From Aquimarina brevivitae (GTDB lineage: Bacteria > Bacteroidota > Bacteroidia > Flavobacteriales > Flavobacteriaceae): a DNA stretch of 64,000 bases. The stretch spans positions 992,001 through 1,056,000 of the forward strand of contig NZ_SGXE01000002.1 of assembly GCF_004216895.1 (NCBI RefSeq). The letters are read 5' to 3'. The notes under the pieces were generated by a model. That model was not told where the DNA came from. It saw only the letters and a program-made list of their open reading frames with translations, and made no database searches. Position numbers and translations under genes: made by a program. This document shows, one piece after another, positions 62,801 to 64,000 of this stretch (within the stretch, counting starts at the first letter, position 1; each line of letters starts with the position of its first letter).

Positions 62801-63517
62801 ACCCTGGGATAACGTTCCCATAAGTTCCATAACGGAGGTATCAAAACAAACAGATGCCCCAGCGAATACGCCTTGTAACTCGCGATCCGTAAACTTGGCG
62901 CGTACGGCCTCACTCATCGCTCTCACGCTTTTATGTTCTACTGCCACTCCTTTGGGTCTCCCTGTAGAACCCGAGGTGTAAATCACATAAGCCAGCCAAT
63001 TTGTAGATGCCTTAATGGGACTGTAAGCATAATCCCTTACTTCGTTTATAGGAATAAGCACCTGTGCCTCATCACATAATGCTGCAGTGTTTGGACCATC
63101 TGTAATGGCAGCTACCGCCTTAGAATGGGTGAGCATATACCTAACCCGATCTTGTGGATACGCAGGATCCAAAGGCACATAGGCGCATCCTGCTTGCATT
63201 ACCCCTATCAAGGTAGCTACAAGTTCCCACGAACGCCCCATACAAACTCCTACAAGCGCTCCAGGCTGTATCCCACGATAATGAAGTTCCCCGGCAATAT
63301 CACTAGCTTTTTTGGCTAATTGGCTATAGCTAATTGATGTGGTTCCGTCGATAATTGCAGTTTGGTCAGGTTGCTGTAGTGTTTGTAAGGTAATACGCCC
63401 ACAGATCGTAGCGTCTAATTTCAGTTGCACTTGCTCAGTAAGCACATCTTGCGGAACTAATTGTTGATGGTTGTGGTTGGTTAACAGTTCGTTTAAAAAC
63501 TGAGTTAGTTTTTCCAT
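59900..63517 (-). CDS. Adenylation-carrier-oxoamine synthase-SCP2 fusion enzyme
   Basis: This 1205-residue protein has no signal or membrane segment. Domains in order: an NRPS-type adenylation domain (about 35-525; [11 protein letters not shown] with Lys189, NAYGPTE, A10 NDKLDR with Lys510), a carrier domain (about 550-630; LGLDSLT with phosphopantetheine Ser587), and a PLP alpha-oxoamine synthase domain (about 700-1090; [23 protein letters not shown] with Lys916). The C-terminal domain is SCP2-like (about 1105-1205; [24 protein letters not shown]). It should activate a carboxylic or amino acid, hold it as a thioester and condense it decarboxylatively with an amino acid. It lacks condensation and thioesterase domains. 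Confidence 0.88.
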   Translation of the reverse strand: MEKLTQFLNELLTNHNHQQLVPQDVLTEQVQLKLDATICGRITLQTLQQPDQTAIIDGTTSISYSQLAKKASDIAGELHYRGIQPGALVGVCMGRSWELVATLIGVMQAGCAYVPLDPAYPQDRVRYMLTHSKAVAAITDGPNTAALCDEAQVLIPINEVRDYAYSPIKASTNWLAYVIYTSGSTGRPKGVAVEHKSVRAMSEAVRAKFTDRELQGVFAGASVCFDTSVMELMGTLSQGGTVILGKNALELTQLPALAKIKTCVMVASAVQALLAVTKFPEGIECLVFGGEALKSSLVTQIHAQRPDLRILNAYGPTEDTVYSTIAEVTPGTKVITIGTSVPNSRAYILDEKMRPVANEDAGELYLAGTKLARGYLYDEELTKERFIEMDPTDQIPDRRLYKTGDLCRWTTNKEIEFLGRVDQQVKIRGFRIELEEIEATLETMPDIDAAAAAAVDGGIGQKMLAVYIVTQNDYLTEQTIKSFLSDRLPSYMVPQIIKRIAAMPVLPNDKLDRQKLTSITETISLYQEAPLHTSAVTATEESKGNTDIVAEDELLATIKTEVASLLNLSDPKEVQSEDSFYNLGLDSLTTLEFSCRLSQVLGFELSANALYEYSTPKALVHYISSMNGNTKAKASIQNPLIPVDSLKNFQTHIQSSHPTFQAAKANAWDATDKSKLVQEVMQMVNDNRRNPYSKVLKTGSATKGIVGDAYNDEEQEAIIWTTNLYLGLNRDPQVIEEASAALQRFGTGMGTSAAASGMTNQHLEFEKEFADLVGKPSACLFPTGYTANVGAVAGLLGKNDVVVIDQLCHASIVDGARLCGATIRTFQHNNAADLEAVLQTEASPYKTILVVLEGVYSMGEGAAPVATIVRTAKKYNALVLVDEAHSFGFYGEGGAGICAAAGITDQVDFIMTTLSKALGSLGGVVAASKEHVDLLKSSSRAYIFQASISPADMAAALTALRRLRVDDALRARLWETTRYMRQQFEAAGYDLGTGDGPIVTPHFKDKDKLYAIVQHLYQQGIQTSAVTYPIVESGRGRLRLICSAAHTKEDVDKTLAALIKAEREVDAQLAEKYQKTEDNTIADADVAAWCTSFTEYLNEVITTAPKTVPDLAIEVRSSASSNPYSIVLRGGSVRYTTTEENELPTCSLLLKDQAAIAALQASDVQGLLDSICKGNCVLNGQIEPFIWFVGRIVDQRKMSMMLAPV

Positions 63518-63565
63518 TATGTTTTGTTTTAAGAGTTAAGCAAAACAACTACTATAGCAGCGTGT

Positions 63566-63657
63566 CTAGTACCTAAAGTTCAACCTTTACATAAAGCGAT
63601 GCAGTTTGGTTTAGTTATAAGCATCTTTATGTAAGGTTACTACCCTTTTGGTACTAG
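63566..63657. repeat. 92-bp imperfect inverted repeat flanked by direct repeats
   Basis: The ends CTAGTACC (63566-63573) and GGTACTAG (63650-63657) are perfect inverted copies. Inside, AACCTTTACATAAAG (63582-63596) pairs with CTTTATGTAAGGTT (63625-63638) with one bulged base, and ATGC / GCAT can extend the stem. Outside, ACTACTA(tag)CAGCGT (63548-63563) and ACTACTACAGCGT (63665-63677) are direct repeats. It lies 48 bp before the synthetase start and could be a regulatory cruciform or a small mobile-element relic. Confidence 0.65.
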
Positions 63658-63677
63658 TTGGTTGACTACTACAGCGT

Positions 63678-64000
63678 CATTTTACAGGGGTCGAAGATAA
63701 GGAAATTGAAAAGAGTGAACCATGAAATATAGGTTATCAATTTGTTTCATAAATGCCTTTCATCGATAAAAATTCACACAAAAGGAATTAAAGGTTAGAG
63801 TGTTTAAAATGAAAGCTTATTGGTAGCTTTATAGTACCGAAATAGCTTGTGACACAACGTATACCTTGACTGAAATATGGAGTACAAGTATATTTTGTCT
63901 ATGACTTCTTAAAAGGTAAGGTATCGTATTTATAAATTGTAGCATTAGCTTGGCTTTGTTCAAACCCTTACCGTAAAGCTTTTTACGTTATCAGTTTGTT
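63678..64000. other. Right-edge non-coding sequence
   Basis: From the end of the direct repeat to the window edge I see no protein-like frame on either strand. I found no exact TTG-N19-TAnnTTTG promoter for the synthetase gene and no terminator hairpin. A gene may begin beyond the right edge. Confidence 0.4.

Noticed and set aside
59900..63517. A multi-gene NRPS cluster
   Set aside because: Only one adenylation and one carrier domain are present, with no condensation, thioesterase or tailoring genes in the window.
1..64000. tRNA, rRNA, CRISPR array, prophage or intact insertion sequence
   Set aside because: I looked for regularly spaced repeats, transposase motifs and structured RNA signatures and found none that hold.

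Overview
The window looks like chromosome of a marine member of the Flavobacteriaceae (Bacteroidota). The DNA is AT-rich and Shine-Dalgarno sequences are mostly weak. Short lipoproteins are numerous, and one secreted protein ends in a type IX secretion (T9SS) type A sorting domain. Families typical of the group are present (DUF6090-like, GLPGLI-like, DUF3857/transglutaminase, FMN-binding glutamate synthase-like). Several upstream regions carry the Bacteroidota promoter pattern TTG-N17-20-TAnnTTTG. No rRNA, tRNA, CRISPR array or intact transposase is visible.

Region by region: (1) 1-4.6 kb is an accessory stretch of small same-strand orphan genes (lipoproteins and small membrane proteins). They are separated by spacers with recurring palindromes and a GCTTAA box, and a broken duplicate of one gene's 3' end is present. 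(2) 4.6-16 kb holds secreted or periplasmic hydrolases: an S41 peptidase, a serine hydrolase preceded by a membrane-anchored HTH regulator and 11-bp iterons, a catalytically dead serine-hydrolase-like lipoprotein, an M20 peptidase and an MltF-like lytic transglycosylase. A CDF transporter, a GNAT acetyltransferase and an XRE/membrane-protein pair are also here. (3) 16.6-23 kb is a phosphorelay operon: a 1637-residue histidine kinase with about ten PAS domains and one GAF, two single receivers, and a receiver fused to a phosphotransfer-like helix pair. (4) 23-32 kb is a mix of OsmC, a TIM-barrel glycosidase-like lipoprotein, an EreA/ChaN-like lipoprotein, a second serine hydrolase, an orphan chemoreceptor-like sensor, and a methyltransferase divergent from a 2-oxoglutarate hydroxylase.

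(5) 32-45 kb is mostly conserved core: a Cys/Met PLP enzyme divergent from an Lrp/AsnC regulator, an SDR, holA, an HsdR-N-like nuclease fold, a GT2 glycosyltransferase, an OmpA lipoprotein, DUF3108, an AraC regulator, a YciO/YrdC protein and PcrA/UvrD helicase. (6) 45-59.6 kb contains a large DUF3857-transglutaminase protein, a T9SS-exported metzincin protease, a DsrE-like protein with an M20D amidohydrolase and a glutamate synthase-like flavoprotein in one run, and an AsmA-like protein. (7) 59.9-63.5 kb is one 1205-residue multidomain enzyme on the minus strand: adenylation domain, carrier protein, PLP alpha-oxoamine synthase and an SCP2-like tail. A 92-bp imperfect inverted repeat lies just upstream.

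The strongest candidate for an undescribed system is the self-contained adenylation-carrier-oxoamine synthase-SCP2 enzyme with its upstream inverted repeat. It has the parts to activate an acid, hold it as a thioester and condense it decarboxylatively with an amino acid, all in one chain. The second is the 5' orphan-gene array with its repeated spacer element. All functional statements rest on motifs read by eye; no database search was run.
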